From: Oncomelania hupensis
Lineage: Eukaryota; Mollusca; Gastropoda; Littorinimorpha; Pomatiopsidae
Direction: 5' to 3'
DNA length: 64,000 nt
Assembly (NCBI GenBank): GCA_036898135.1
Contig: CM072526.1
Coordinates: 54,567,821 to 54,631,820, forward strand
Part shown: positions 22,901 through 37,900 of the stretch, piece after piece
Layout of the letters: each line of letters begins with the position of its first letter
Numbering within the stretch: position 1 is the stretch's first letter
Made by a program: the position numbers and the translations under genes
Notes under the pieces: generated by a model
Told to the model about the DNA's origin: nothing
What the model saw: the letters and a program-made list of their open reading frames with translations, nothing else
The model's database searches: none

Positions 22901-25900
22901 AAATCGATTTACATTGTCACCTCTTGACTCACAAAATTCTCCTCAGTACCCGAGTACTGACTCACGATATGGAAACCAAACACGAAAATCATACGCAAAA
23001 CTAAGTTCAGAAGGAAAAATCAAATTTCAACTTTACGAGACTGCTTGTTCAAGGCAGAACTCAGAAAGGGAGACAAAAAAATAGGTGCACAAAAAGCGCG
23101 ATAATCTCCTCCCGCCTATTCCCTCTGTGCAGCAGGCACACGAAAAGAAGAAATCGTGCAAACGAAACAGAAAAAACAACGGAAAGAAACGGACCAAAGA
23201 GATAAAGCGACAACAACAACTTGACCACTTGCAATAAAACACTCGATAAATCGTACGATCCAACACACAAAAAAGTAATACAAAACTCGATTTACAAAAA
23301 ACTGTGCCGGCAGGCACAAAAGTACTAGCAAGACCCCTGTTGCTGGGTTTGAGTTGGTAAGCATCCCTCTTCACCACCACCCTCTCCCCCCCTCCATCTA
23401 CCCAAGGGAGCAAGATCCATGGTGTGAAAACTTTTTACTTTGTGGCAGGGAGAGGACGGCCATTGCATATGGTATGGTCAGTGTGGCGTGAACCCAGACA
23501 CCAGCAAGCCAGTCAACTGTGCTTATAATGGAACCGCCAAGCCCTTTAAGACACAACATGCCAGGGACCTCTTTCAGGAGTATTGCCCTGATTTGTACCA
23601 AGGTAAGTCTTCTTACTGTATTCATACCACTCACATTTGGCCAACAGAGGTGCTGATGCGAAAGACACAGATTTCACCTTACCCAATGTTGCGACCCATT
23701 TGAAACTAATAGTTGATGAGACAATATACCGTTAAGCACTTTCACACATGTATAATGAAAGTTGAAACTGAAATGTAGTTGCACATGATAAGAGTGCATG
23801 CATGATTGAGTGAAACTTGACAATTAAACTTTGGAAAGAATGCACCAAACGTGCGTAAGCCACAGCAGATTATATATAATTATAACTTAACTGCTTGAAA
23901 CTTTAATGCAGATCAGTCAGTATGGTTTTAGAGTTGGAAATACCTGTTAACTCCAAAGAATGATACAGTATTCAGGAAGGGGCTGAGAGGATAACATTAC
24001 TGGCTGCGATTCTTCTTCTTCTTCTTGATTCGCATGCATAGCAATGTGAGTATATGTACTCACACACCCCTCCCACCCCCAACCCCCACCAGACCCCCAC
24101 ACCCCTTACCCACAAGATTTTTGCAAATCTATGTGAAATGAGTCCAAAAATAATATCGAAAAAAAAATGTTTTGTTTGTCCGCCCTTCGTCTGTGTGCAA
24201 AAACCTTTAAAGTGGTTAAGTACTCAGAGCCTATTTCAACAACCAAGCTTGACAAGTGGTGTATACCCATGAGTCCTCGAAAATGTTCAGTGAATGAATG
24301 ACTTTTTTTCAAGGTCAAAGTCACAGGGTCATCAAATGTTAGTCAAAAAATGACAATTTGTAACAAAATTTCACTTTTTTTTCTAGGTTATTACTATTGA
24401 AATTATGATTCTTTGATGCATGATAGATATATTAATGAGACACACAAACTATGCAAATGGTCAACTCCAAGGTCAAAGTCACTGGAGCTGTCCACAGTTA
24501 GTTTTAATGATATTTTGAAGTGACCTCGACCCTAAACTATGAGAGATAGCTTGTTGTATTTAGAGTGAGTAGATTGATCTTTTCATATATGTTTTGTTTT
24601 TGCGTTGATCAAGGTCAAGATCATTTTATGCCTGGCAAAAACATACAAAAAAAATAGATCACTGTCAATGGAATGGCCGTTTATTTAACCCATAGTATGC
24701 AAGAACAATGGATTATTTGATCAGAAATGCATGAGAGATTATGTTAGGGTCAAAATCATCCCAAGGTCAAGGCCACTGAAGGTCAAAGTTATCCTACAGA
24801 CCTTTTGTTTTTGCCCTGATACAACTTTTGCAGTAGTTTATTTATAGTACACGAGTGTATTTAGAGTCAGAGATCAATGTCATCTCATGGTCAAGAGCAT
24901 AGAAAGATCAAAGTTGATATTAGTTATTACGTTGGATTTTAATGCCTCCATTTCATTTTGTTTTTCCTGGGCACTCATTTTCATGTTAAATGTTGAGTTC
25001 CATAAGGAGCATGTGAGTCATATGGGCCTTGCCCTTCTAGTTCTTCTTCTTCTTCTTCTTCTTCTTCTTCTTCTTCCTTCTACTACTACTTCCACTACTT
25101 ATCCTACTAATACCACTACGGTTACTACTACTACTCCTACTATCATTACTTAGGACCCAACACTCCGGTGTGCTGTGAAGATGACCAAATGGTGACGATC
25201 GCTGGCAACATGGATGTGCCAAAGCAGGTTCTACAACGCTGCCCGTCCTGTCTGCACAACTTCTTCAACATCTACTGCTATTTCACCTGCGCCTTCGACC
25301 ATAGCAAATTTGTTTTCGTCAACACCACCGGCACCGACCCAGCCACCCAGCGCACCCAAGTCATGTCGGTACGTATGGTCCTATGTCATCTATGTTCTGT
25401 TTTTACACAGACCTCGTATGTTCACATTTTGACAAAAACAGATTTTCCTTATGTCGGAATAAATGGCGTAGGGGGAACTCTGAATTAAAATGTGAAATTC
25501 AGACCTCATCAGTGTTTCCTATTAAACACAATTGTCCTTCATTAACACACAAAATTTAAAACAATGATGCAGAAAAGCAGACAATTCAAGGTGGTTTTGC
25601 GGGTTGTCGTGATTTATAAATTGTTTGCGCGCACTTTGTATTCTTCCTCTATGTAATCATGTCACTGCTCGTCAAAATTGGAAACTAAAAATTTGCAATA
25701 GGACTCGTAAATTTTGATAACTGAAAGTCTTATGGACTCTTTAATTTTGGGGGGAGGGAACACCGCCTCGTGTTGTAAAAAATGCGTCCCGATGTTTATT
25801 AGATTTGGTTAAATGTGAAGTTCAGGCTTTGATGTGGAGTGCAGACTTGCCTACAGTACATTCGTTCACTGTTTTCGTACGCAATTTAGCTTTGTGGTAC

Positions 25901-28900
25901 GGTTGTCTGGTCAGTTCGCTAAAAATACAGTCAAGTTTTATTTTTATTTTGTTTTTATTCCGATTAAAAGATGCACAGTGTAGTTACTTCCTTTTACCAA
26001 GATGTTGCATGCATTAATATCGTAAGTTCACCACACTTGTGTTCCGGTTTCCTCCATTCTGCTCAGTGCTGTGTAATACCGTGAAAAATGAAACAAAGCC
26101 GTCATGCAGGCCTTACTCCCGATCCGAATAAAGATGAACCTAAAGCTAAATAGCAGACCAGAAAGAAAACTTTTTGGAAAGTCTACAGCGAAAAGTGGCC
26201 TTGTCTGACTATATCTTTAAAAAAGGCCAGAGTTTAAAAGCTGTATTTTTCTTCAAAATCGACTTCATCCTATCATCTAAATGACATAAAAAGTTTAAGC
26301 TGCTAAAAGCCATACATCCATCAAAAAGCCTTTTTGAAGCTGCAGACAAAATCCACTGCTGCCGAATACATGCATACATTGTAACCTGAAGCACGTGTGA
26401 TGTGTTGCTTAGGTGAAAGAAAATGTATTTGCCCTATTCTGCAAAACGTTGACCTGAACTCTTCACCTGTCCTTTCATTTTTATACTTTGTAATATCATT
26501 TACTTAGTAAACACACATTTCTATATGTATTTCAGTGCACTCTGTGCACAATGTTAATATTAATGTGTTACAAGAAGACAAAAAGTCCGTTACGCAGAAA
26601 TCTGGCCAAAGCTTCCAAAATGTGGTTTTCAGCTGCCTGGAGCACTGTCAATAAAGTTTTCAGGTAGGCAAGTCTGGGAGTGCTATGTGCAACATTGTTG
26701 ATATTTTCTCTCCTTTGTACATTAATATGTTTTTCTGCTCCCCAACCTTTCCCTGATGCCAACAGAACCCCCAGATAACTTCAAACCGCAAACCCTCACC
26801 ATGGTTCATCAAAGATGATGATAATGATGAATCATGATGATAATAATGATGATGGTTCATTGATGTTAACTGAGCAGGATTACTTCCCTTCACCCAACAG
26901 GTGGACTACGCTGTGACAAGCGACTTTGCATTCGGCATGTTCAACTCCTGCAGAGACGTTCAGATGCCCAGCGCCAACGAACGAGCCATCGGGATTTTGT
27001 GTGGCCATTCGGCAGATGAGTGTACGCCTCAAAATTGGCTGGACTACATGGGCAACACTGGCAACCAGCAGACCCCCTTTACTGTAAGTGTAACATTTCT
27101 TTATTGATTTATTGCTTTATGTAGTATTGTATTTATTTATTCAATGTATACTTTATTGCATTTTAGTTGATGAACTAAGGAGTCCAGAGTATTGTAACGA
27201 TTTGCAAAACTTGCGTCACATTGTTTTGATTGTTGGCACTAACTTTCATGACGATGGTCACAATTTTCCCTTGGGCCTTGCTATAAGATGTGGTTTTACG
27301 CATATTTTTTAATTTTTATAAGGACACAACATCCCATAATTCCAGTTTGAACCCTGTGTCATTATTTACTTGTGTGGTCGTTCTGCTGCGGTGTGTAATG
27401 CAGAAGGTGATGATGGTGAAGTTGAAGGGTGACGATTATTGTGATGATATATTTATTTTTCAGATCAACTTCAACATTTCTGACAATCCGTATAACAACA
27501 GCCGTGGCTACCCAATGTATCCCCTTAACTCCAGTACTGTGGCTTGCTCTCGCGCGTTGACTAACAGGTATTGTTGCAGCTTGTGATCTTTTGCTCTGTT
27601 TGCTGTGTGGGACTTAGATTGAGGAGCACTGTATAAAAAACAATGTGTCTGTGACTTAATGTGTTGTGAAGATGAAGGCACCATGTTAGTGTCAGAGACT
27701 TAATGTGTTGTGAAGATGAAGGCACCATGTTAGTGTCTGTGACTTAATGTGTTGTATTTCGTGTGCCAGCACCTCGGCCTGTTCGTGCCAGGACTGCCGA
27801 GAAGCCTGCACTCCCACAATTCCTCCGCCTCCCCCTATACCCCCATTCACCATCCTCCACATCGACGGTTACGTCTTTATTGCCAGCTGCGTCTACCTGG
27901 CTTTCCTCGTCATCTTTGGATGCTACTCCATCTGCTACAACATCATCGTGCAGGTGGGCGGTGTGAACTTTCATCATTATCATCACTAGCATCATCATCA
28001 TGGATGTTGTCATTGTCATCAGTGTCATCACTAGCATCATCATCATGGATGTTGTCATTGTCATCAGTGTCATCACTAGCACCATCATTGTGGATGTAGT
28101 CACTGTCATCATTGCCATCACTAGCATCATCATCATGAATGTTGTTGTCATTGTCATCAGTGTCATCACTAGCACCTTCATCATGGATGTTGTCATTGTC
28201 ATCAGTGTCATCACTAGCACCATTCTCATGGATGATGTTGTCATTGTCATCAGTGCCATCACTAGCATCAGCATCATGGATGTTGTCATTGTCATCAGTG
28301 CCTTCACTAGCATCATCATCATGTATATTGTCATTGTCATCACTAGCATCATCATCATGTATATTGTCAATGTCATCACTAGCATCAGCATCATGGATGT
28401 TGTCATTGTCATCAGTGTCATAACTAGCATCATCATCATGGATGTTAACATTGTCCTCACTAGCATCATGGATGTTGTAATTGTCATCATTGTCATCACT
28501 AGCATCATCATCATGGATGTTGTCATTGTTATCAGTATCATCACTAGCATCATCATCATGGATGTTGTCATTGTCATCAGTATCATCATCATCATGGATG
28601 TTGTCATTGTCATCACTAGCATCAGCATCATGGATGTTGTCATTGTCATCATTGTCCTCACTAGCATCACCATGGATGTTGTCATTGTCATCAGTGTCAT
28701 CACTAGCATCATCATCATGGATGTTGACATTGTCCTCACTAGCATCATCATCATGGATGTTTTCATTGTCATCACTAGCATCAGCATCATGGATGTTGTC
28801 ATTGTCATCAGTGTCATCACTAGCATCATCATCATGGATGTTGACATTGTCCTCACTAGCATCATCATCATGGATGATGTTGTCATTGTCATCATTGTCA

Positions 28901-31900
28901 TCACTAGCATCAGCATCATGGATGTTGTCATTGTCATCAGTGCCATCACTGGCATCAGCATCATGTATATTGTCATTGTCATCACTAGCATCATCATCAT
29001 GGATGCTGTGATTGTCATCAGTGTCATGACTAGCATCATCATCATGGATGCTGTAATTGTCATCAGTGTCATCACTAGCATCAGCATCATGGATGTTGTC
29101 ATTGTCATCAGTGCCATCACTGGCATCAGCATCATGTATATTGTCATTGTCATCACTAGCATCATCATCATGTATATTGTCATTGTCATCATTGCCATCC
29201 TCATCAGCAACAGCAGCAGTTGAGCACAGAATTAATATGATGATGTTGATGATCATCGCAATGGCCATAATCACTACCCTCACCTTTAGCAGCATCATGG
29301 TCATCATTGCCGTTATGGTTGTGGTAAAATATAGAGGGTCTGACTATCTTAGTTGTGATGCACACCCGATTACTCCAGCCATCTCTAACGTACTGACAGG
29401 ATAGCCAGGCAACATCAACAACACCATTTATTGTTAGGGGCTCAGTGACTTATTTTGTCAGAAGAGAAACCCCAGAATAACGTTGCACACAAAGTCCCTG
29501 AAAGTGGATTATTATTGCTTCATCTGTAGCAAATTGTTTGAAATTTACTGAGCAACATGGAAACCTTGGCTGCTGCTGTTGACTTAATTGTAAATAGTGT
29601 TTTAGTTCTCTGTAGTGTTTGTGTACATCTGTCCAGATATCATCTGTATTGTAGATGGTATTTTAGTGCTCGGTAGTGTTTGTGTACACCTGTCCAGATA
29701 TCATCTGTATTGTAGATGGTATTTTAGTGCTCGGTAGTGTTTGTGTACACCTGTCCAGATATCATCTGTAGTGTAGATGGTGGTGTAGCTCTCTGTAGTG
29801 TTTGTGTACACCTGTCCAGATATCATCTGTATTGTAGATGGTGGTGTAGCTCTCTGTAGTGTTTGTGTACACCTGTCCAGATATCATCTGTAGGGTAGAT
29901 GGTGGTGTAGCTCTCTGTAGTGTTTGTGTACGCCTGTCCAGATATCATCTGTAGGGTAGATGGTGGTGTAGCTCTCTGTAGTGTTTGTGTACACCTGTCC
30001 AGATATCATCTGTATTGTAGATAATGTTTTAGCTCTCTGTAGTGTTTGTGTACGCCTGTCCAGATATCATCTGTATTGTAGATAATGTTTTAGCTCTCTG
30101 TAGTGTTTGTGTACGCCTGTCCAGATATCATCTGTATTGTAGATAATGTTTTAGCTCTCTGTAGTGTTTGTGTACGCCTGTCCAGATATCATCTGTATTG
30201 TAGATAATGTTTTAGCTCTCTGTAGTGTTTGTGTACGCCTGTCCAGATATCATCTGTATTGTAGATAATGTTTTAGCTCTCTGTAGTGTTTGTGTACGCC
30301 TGTCCAGATATCATCTGTATTGTAGATAATGTTTTAGCTCTCTGTAGTGTTTGTGTACACCATTCTTCCTCCTGTTGCCAGGACTCGTTGCGCCTGGACC
30401 ATCGTGGGGATCTTGCTGACGACGAGGACGATTCCGGAGCTTTTGGCTGCTTTTCCTCTGCAGGGGGCAACCCTCCAACCCAAGCCGAACGCTATCAGAA
30501 GAAATGCCAAGAGCTGGAAAACGTGAAGTACAGTCAGCTTGGCCGCTTGGAGAAGGTAAAGGCAATGATAAAATGCAACAGTCCTTTTTCCTATTTATCA
30601 TTTATTTTTCTTTTATGACAAGAGGTTTATCAAAGGGATTGGATATTTATGACAAGAGGTTTATCAAAGAGATTGGATATTTATGACAGGTTTATCAAAG
30701 AGATTGGATATTTATGACAGGTTTATCATAGAGATTGGATATTTATGACAGGTTTATCAAAGATATTGGATATTTATGACAAGAGGTTTATCAAAGAGAT
30801 TGGATATTTATGACAAGAGGTTTATCAAAGAGATTGGATATTTATGACAAGAGGTTTATCAAAGGGATTGGATATTTATGACAAGAGGTTTATCAAAGAG
30901 ATTGGATATTTATGACAAGAGGTTTATCAAAGATATTGGATATTTATGACAAGAGGTTTATCAAAGAGATTGGATATTTATGACAGAGGTTTATCAAAGA
31001 GATTGGATATTTATGACAGAGGTTTATTAAAGAGATAGGATATTTATGAAAGTGTAAATGGGGACGCATTGATGGTGAGCAGAGTGTGAGCTGGTTAGAA
31101 AATATCAAAGACTGGACATTAGTGTCCACGTTAGACCTCCCCCATGGGGGTGCCGGGGGTATCAGTATAAATAGTATCCCCCATGGGGGTGCGGGGATAT
31201 CAGTATAAATAGTATCCCCACTTTCTGGAAATTTAGTGCTTTAAATTCCCACTGTCACTGTCTTTCTATTTTGTTCTTTCTCATTCCTACTCTGTTCTAT
31301 CAATCTACTATACTATCTTCTTCTTCGCTAGACCCGTCACCTACCTTTTTTTTTTAACACTCTTCTGGGACAAAACTCATCATTTGTGTCTGAGGTCTGT
31401 TGGATCAGCTTGGGAATATTGGGCACTTTCTGCCATGTGGTCACTGGGGCTTCCTATGACGTTATTATTTGGCAATGTAGGCATTTAATATGTATGTGTT
31501 TTGTTGATATTTTATAATGATGTTTATATACTATTTTGTTTTTGTAAACGGGGGTTTGATAAATTAGAGTATAGCCTAAGCGTCCCCAGCGTGGGATGTC
31601 TTTATTGTAAAGTGACCAGTTGGTGGAGTGTCTTCAGTGTTACCACTAGGGTTGTTTCGCCAGATCTTTTATGCGGATCTTAGCGTAGTTGTGGTCTTGA
31701 TTTTATGGTCCTGATTCGGCTATACTGGTCCCAGAGATGCCTAGTATTACGGAACGTCCGTAATTTTACGGAAAAACAATAGTTACTACGGAAATACGGA
31801 ATAATTAGCGAAATTACGGATTTGCAGCGATCAATTTTACGGATTTTCATAGCGCCGCTGATGCCTATATTTATAGGTTCGTTTGAGGCTCTTATTTTTA

Positions 31901-34900
31901 ACCGCAAAGCTAACGGTTCGTCTGAGGCTTTTTTGTAACCGTGAAGCTTGCGCGAAATGTTACGAGAGGTGATCACGTGACCAAGCGAGAGTTCTAAAAT
32001 GGCTTCCAAACGAAAGCACAAAACCGAGGAGTCTGACAGTGAAATAGAATTTAGTTTTTTGCTTAGTTTTTGTGTGTTTATATTAGCTTTAAAAGAATTA
32101 CTGATGATTACTGAAAAAGGTTCCAAAATTACTGAAAATAAGTTGCCAAATTACTGAGAGGCATCAAGGCGCCTAGGCATCTCTGTGGTCCTGATTTGGC
32201 TCGGACCTAAAGCAATAATAATGTAATGTAACATTCTAAAGACCTACTGATAAAGGTTGAAGAGTGACTAGATACAGATATGGACATTTATCTAAATTAT
32301 TTTTAAAATACTTTTTATCATTTTAGGTACTATACATATGAATGTTTTCAAATTTTTTTTTTACATGATCATCATAATCTTGCTGGCGGTTTTTCTGTTG
32401 TGCATCCTTATTCACAAGCAAATGAAGATATTAAATGTCCATCTGTGTAGCTTTGTTTCATTAATACACTTCAGACAGATACAAAACGGTGTCTTGTTTT
32501 TTTTTTGCTAGATGGGAGCCTATCTGGACAAGTTCCTGCAGCGATCCTTCACGCGATGGGGTCGGTTTTGCGCCCGGTGGCCCAAGACGGTGCTGTGTGT
32601 GGGTGCTCTTGTGGCGGTGGGCTTGGCATGCGGCATAGCCATGTTTGAAGTTATCACCAACCCTGTCCTCCTGTGGTCGGCCCCCACCTCTCGTGCCCGC
32701 CTGGAGAAAGACTACTTTGACAAGCACTTCACGTAAGTCAAGTCAGCCTACAAAGGGGAAGAGGCACAGCACATGGAGATGGGCATAAGATTGTGCGCCA
32801 CATCAAAGGTTGTCAGTGAAGAGACTGAATCAACAGAGAGTTGGGTTAAGATTATGGTTAAGTGTGGGTTAACTCTTCCGCGCCGGGAAGCAAGTTTTCC
32901 AGTAGCCGCCATGCATCTCTACCTGTCGGGAGGCAGGTATTCCAGTATCCCACACTTGCATACAGTCTAAGAGAGAAAACTCTGCATTGCAAAAATATAT
33001 TGAAAGCACGGTTATCTCCCATGTTAATAAAACATACGGTCACTTCCGCCAGGTCGAATTTTCTTGTTCTGATGCGAATTTGGCGTGCAATTTGATTTTT
33101 AAATGACGAAAAATCGAGGACTATCAAGATCTTTCTCTCTCTCTGCTATTTTTGTGTTGAGCTGCTATAATATTTTGTGGAAATTTACCAAAAGAAATAT
33201 CTAAATACTTTAATGCTTACCTAAAATATAGCTAAAAAAAAACTTACATAAATGCTTTTTTTCAATGTTATTGTGAAAATTCAAGAAATAAAATGCGAAA
33301 GAGGCTTTCATTTAGGATTTTTTTCAGTTTTTATTATTAAACAAACATAAAATTTATATAGTTTTGTAAAGAAATTAGTTTTCTATAAGTATGCCAAATT
33401 TCATATCAATAAGCCTGCATTGAGCTAGGCAAGGGCCGATTTTGTACAACTAGTGGTTTTCACAACAGTCTGGCCCTGCAGGCTCAGGCCAGCAGTGATG
33501 CTTAGCTGCTGCACGCTCAGGCAGAATAGAGTTAAGACTGAATACATCTAGCATTTATAGGTCATTGAAGGTCGTTTGAAATGGAGAGTCATGATGATCA
33601 TCCTCTTCAACACTGTAGAATGCACTTTGTCCCAGCCAAGTTACAGATAAATGTGAGTGGCAGTGAAATAGCTGGGTAGTAGGAAATGAAGGTACTTGCT
33701 ATTTGACTGTGATGACTGTTGGTGACTACACTGACCTAACCATGGTGTCTGTTGCCCTTGTGTTCAGGCCTTTCTATCGCACACAGCAGCTGATCATCAC
33801 ACGTACTGGCAACCACTCCAAGGTGGTGCACGAGTTTGCTCCTCCATCCGTCTCAACCATGGACTTCAACCCTATCTTTGACCTGCAGTTCCTACATCAG
33901 GTAGCCATCACATCTTTTAAAGTTGGGGGTGTGGGGCTTTGAACCAAATGCAAAGGTATCCTGGCAAGAGTAAATATGTGGAGGAAGAATTGGGAGTGGG
34001 CGTCATGTAGGATGTATGGCATCCAGTATTGCTATTATTATTAGTATGGTGGCCTGGTAGTAGGTAAGATGTGGTGTCCACAGTTTGGCCATGTCTGTGA
34101 TGTGTGTACCCCAGGTGCTGGACCTACAGCTACAAGTGCAGAACCTAACAGCCCAGTACAAAGGCAAGACTGTGGGACTAGAGGACATCTGCTTCCAGCC
34201 CATGGCCCCCGATTACAGTGACTGCACCATCCAGAGCATCCTGAACTACTACCAGAACAATCACACAGAGCTGGATCGCAAAGTCTTGGACCAATGGGGC
34301 TTCTACACACTGGCTGACTATTTGGATCACTTCCTCTTCTGTGTCAAGTGAGTATTGGACCTGCTTTGTCACGCCATCTGCAAATAGAAGTCGTCAACAA
34401 ATCGTTATCACCTTAACGGACAATTGTCACAGCACATTGTAAGCCTGACACTCAAATAAAAACAGTAACATTCTCTACACAGATTGAAGTTAATAAAAGC
34501 ATTTGCCGTAAGGCATAGCGCTAGCTATCCACAGTATAAAGAAAATGTCTTAGATAGCAGGACAATCATAGTGAAACACATCTATCAACACTGTACTATA
34601 CATTGAGCAAGTAGTTCTTTCTGCTTCTGATCACAGAAGCTGCTGAGGTCTTTGTCCTAGCATCCCCTGGTCTGCTGTTAGAGCTTGGGCTGATGTCATA
34701 TTTTGCACGTGGAAAATCACATCACAAAAGATTTGAAAAAATAGGGAAATGAATTGACTGAGCTATTGTTGGACTATATATTTGCTGTTTGTGTTGACTG
34801 ACTTATTGTTGGACTATATACATGTAATACATCATGTTTTGTGTACAGGTCACCAGCCACAATCAGTGATACCACTGCCTTGCACTCTTCCTGTCTAGGA

Positions 34901-37900
34901 ACATATGGAGGACCTGTCTTCCCCTGGACAGCCCTTGGTGGTTATGACGGTTTGTATCCACACTTTATCATCATCATCATTTTAATGGTCTTTGTAGTCA
35001 TCATCATCATTATCATCAACATCATCATCATCATCATCATCATCATCATTTTGATGGTTTTATCATCCTCATCATCATTTTGGTCTTTCTCTGGGGAAGG
35101 GTGGAGCAGCAAGTAGATGAGCGCCATCATCATAAAGCTGGCCATAAGAAAATGATGGTCCTTAATGCCTCCCTGAAAGCCCGATGATTGAATGGTTATG
35201 GGGCATCACAGTATGTTTTACAGTAGTTGTGTTGACACTTGTGGGATTATAGTAAAACTTTTCTGTTTTACAGTAGAGGTGTTGACACTTGTGGGATTAT
35301 AGCAAAACTTTTCTGTTTTACGGTACTTGTGTTGACACTTGTGGGATTATAGTAAAACTTGTTTTACATGTATAGTAGTTGTGTTGACATTGTGGGATTA
35401 TAGCAACACTTTTCTTTTTTACAGTAGTTGTGTTGACATTGTGGTATTATAGCAAAACTTTTCTGTTTTACAGTAGTTGTGTTGACACTTGTGCTTTTCT
35501 GTTATACAGTAGTTGTGTTGACATTGTGGTATTATAGCAAAACTTTTCTGTTTTACAGTAGTTGTGTTGACACTTGTGGGATTATAGCAAAACGTTTTTC
35601 ATCTCCCTTAACCCCCACAGGAGCCTAAGCCTTATCTGCTTCTACTTCCTAGGTCAAGGCAAGTAACCCTGTCAAAATACTACACCATGCACATACAAAA
35701 ATTAATTAAAAATGCACCACCCAAAGTTATGTTCCACTTATCATTATTAATAAATCAACCACACATTTTTCTTCAAAATGAAATGTTACACATACATTTT
35801 TACAATGTGTTGCAACTGGAAAAAAAATCTAAATTTCAACATTGCCTACTGCACAACATGCAGCAATACGATCACTGACTCAAATAATAAAGCACCGATT
35901 GTTCATCGTTTTTGTTATTCAAATCCGACAGAAAAAGATCGTCAAAGTGAAAGTCCAAATCACTTTCCTCTCCATCATTAACCTGTACCAAATCAGCCTC
36001 CTAAAATCCTTCAAATGGGTCATTTTCTTCACAGAATCTGACGCCATAATTCTCCGCCTCTCAAACTTCAAACTTTAATCAAACTTTGAAAATTCACTGT
36101 GTGCGTTCTAAACACTCTAAAAATGCCGTGAAAACACCGCCGGAAACAGCAGGAAATCACGATCACGTATTCGAGAATCTCGGACGTTTGCTATAAATAG
36201 ATTTCCACATGGCAGCCTCTGATCAGACCACGCAATTACCGGCCGCTGCCGGTCGCTCCGCGAGCATGCACATAGCAAAAATATCGGTCGCTCTAGGTCG
36301 CTCCGCGTGTTAAAGGGTTAACTGGGCTTTCATATAACAAGCGGATGGAAAATGTGTTTTATTGATGTATTGATTTGTAAATCTGCTCACAGGTCAAAAC
36401 TTCCAGAACGCCTCTGCCCTGGTGATCACGTTTGTGGTGAACAACCACAACGACGAGGCACTGAACGACAAGGCTGAGGCCTGGGAGGCAGTCTTCATCG
36501 ACTTCATGAAAAACTACACCAAGCATCAGCCCAACATGACCATCGCTTTCTCCTCTGAGGTAGGCACGGCTGACATATAGTGTGATGACTTTCTCCTCTG
36601 AGGTAGGCACGGCTGACATATAATGTGATGACTTTCTCCTCTGAGGTAAGCACTGCTGACCTATAGTTTGATGACTTTCTCCTCTGAGGTAGGCAGGGCT
36701 GACATATAGTGTGATGACTTTCTCCTCTGAGGTAGGCACTGCTGACCTATAGTGTGATGACTTTCTCCTCTGAGGTAGGCACGGCTGACATAGAATGTGA
36801 TGACTTTCTCCTCTGAGGTAGGCACTGCTGACATAGAGTGTGATTACTTTCTCCTCTGAGGTAGGCACTGCTGACATAGAGTGTGATGACTTTCTCCTCT
36901 GAGGTAGGCACTGCGGGCATTTAGACTGTCGACTTTCTCCTCTGAGATAGGCACTGCTGACATATAGTGTGATGACTTTCTCCTCTGAGATAGGCACTGC
37001 TGACATATAGTGTGATGACTTTCTCCTCTGAGATAGGCACTGCTGACATATAGTGTGATGACTTTCTCCTCTGAGATAGGCACTGCTGACATATAGTGTG
37101 ATGACTTTCTCCTCTGAGGCACTGCTGACATGTAGCCTTTCACTTTGCCAACTGTGTTGCCTCAGCAGCAGATCATAGAAGTTGGTCATTGTGTCACAAT
37201 GCAGGTGATAAGTGTCCAATAGGGGTGAAGGGGTTTAGCTGTTTTGGCAATTTGACAATGAGCTTGATGATGCACACAGTTTGACAATGAGCTTGATGAT
37301 GCACACAGTTTGACAATGAGCTTGATGATGTACACAGTTTGACAATGAGCTTGATGATGTACACAGTTTAACAATGAGCTTGATGATGTACACAGTTTGA
37401 CAATGAGCTTGATGATTTACACAGTTTGACAATGAGCTTGATGATGCTCACAGTTTGACAATGAGCTTGATGATGCTCACAATTTGGCAATGAGCTTGAT
37501 GATGTACACAGTTTGACAATGAGCTTGATGATGTACGTAGTTTGACAATGAGCTTGATGATGTACACAGTTTGACAATGAGCTTGATGATGTACACAGTT
37601 TGACAATGAGCTTGATGATGCACATTGTTTGACAATGAGCTTGATGATGCTCACAGTTTGACAATGACAGGCATGCCTAACAAACTCGGCAAGCGCTACG
37701 GAAAATACGGATACTTGTTTCACGGTCCGGAAATACAGAAAAACAACATTGGGGGAAAAAAAATCGAACTCGTTGGCCTGTGGTAATGCACCGCGTAACC
37801 TTTTTCCGAAGACAGCCGAACCCGCAGTCGCAGTAGAGACACGTGGCATTGAAGTTTTCGGTAGAGGCACCGAAGTTTGCCGACCCAGTTTTTGCGCAGT

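Noticed and set aside
23033..23413. Cys-rich 126-residue minus-strand frame next to exon 2
   Set aside because: Composition and context give no support. It overlaps intron 1 sequence with other equally open frames.
27744..29307. Long open frames on both strands as a real protein gene
   Set aside because: They arise from a triplet-phased minisatellite in an NPC1 intron, are open in several frames alike, and have no independent coding evidence. Kept only as a finding to test.
36359..37664. 286-, 99-, 65- and 98-residue minus-strand frames with repeated SSYLRGES or HHQAHCQT words
   Set aside because: They are translations of 43-bp and 29-bp minisatellites on the antisense strand of NPC1.
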